6,206 nt of DNA, taken from an uncultured Asticcacaulis sp. Lineage in GTDB: Bacteria > Pseudomonadota > Alphaproteobacteria > Caulobacterales > Caulobacteraceae. This document shows, one piece after another, positions 5,390 through 6,206 of this stretch. Location of the stretch: assembly GCA_946480125.1 (NCBI GenBank), contig CAMLIY010000185.1:1-6206 (forward strand), given 5' to 3'. Each line of letters starts with the position of its first letter. The first letter of the stretch is position 1. The notes under the pieces are model-generated. The model was given only the letters and a program-made list of their open reading frames with translations. It did no database searches and was not told the origin of the DNA. The translations under genes and the position numbers were made by a program.

Positions 5390-5429
5390 ATCAAAGGGCG
5401 GCGTCCCATGTGAGACGCCGCCCTTTGAT
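5390..5429 (-). terminator. Terminator hairpin after ahcY
   Basis: ATCAAAGGGCGGCGTC (5390-5405) is perfectly complementary to 5414-5429, a 16-bp stem with an 8-base loop. It begins 15 bases after the ahcY stop codon. The A and T tracts are inside the stem and the U-run beyond it is short (TTTGATTGCT on the minus strand), so efficiency is uncertain. It separates ahcY from the Rieske-GT87 unit. Confidence 0.8.
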
Positions 5430-5444
5430 ATTTCAGACTTGACC

Positions 5445-6206
<762 letters not shown>

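Noticed and set aside
5307..5390. Longer Rieske protein starting at TTG 5390
   Set aside because: The added 28 residues are not typical of the family, and the start would lie in the ahcY terminator stem, upstream of the candidate promoter.

Overview
The window looks like ordinary chromosomal DNA from a moderately GC-rich alphaproteobacterium. Gene content and gene order (HIG1 'twin transmembrane' gene, PduO-type cobalamin adenosyltransferase, then etfB; adenosylhomocysteinase next to a Rieske oxygenase) recall Caulobacterales, perhaps Asticcacaulis. That assignment is from memory of such neighbourhoods and is not proven by the sequence. I see no mobile element, CRISPR array, tRNA or rRNA.

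Left part (1-1954): the left edge cuts the first codons of etfB (minus strand). A small plus-strand gene for a membrane-anchored, two-cysteine protein of unknown function follows (292-585). Its stop codon directly abuts that of a minus-strand gene encoding a probable lipoprotein. That gene is the last of an apparent three-gene minus-strand operon: HIG1-domain membrane protein, then cob(I)alamin adenosyltransferase, then lipoprotein, the last two joined by a TAATG stop/start overlap. These genes suggest respiratory and coenzyme functions: HIG1 proteins are tied to cytochrome oxidase, the transferase makes adenosylcobalamin, and EtfB carries electrons from acyl-CoA dehydrogenases. The two unknown genes sit between the transferase and etfB.

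Middle (1955-2878): a 228-base divergent intergenic region separates the HIG1 operon from a TetR-family regulator gene on the plus strand. It holds several inverted repeats that are candidate operators, two of them coinciding with weak predicted promoter elements. The tetR terminator hairpin lies inside the 3' coding end of the convergent next gene.

Right part (2884-6206): a minus-strand pair encodes a Rieske-type mononuclear iron oxygenase and, 26 bases downstream, a GT87/DUF2029 polytopic membrane glycosyltransferase. The pair has its own candidate promoter. Upstream of it, beyond a perfect 16-bp terminator hairpin, is the C-terminal 253 codons of ahcY (S-adenosylhomocysteine hydrolase), which runs off the right edge.

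I did not find a clearly new biological system. The points most worth a second look are the Rieske/GT87 pair, the two uncharacterised envelope proteins facing each other between the adenosyltransferase gene and etfB, and the operator-like repeats upstream of tetR.
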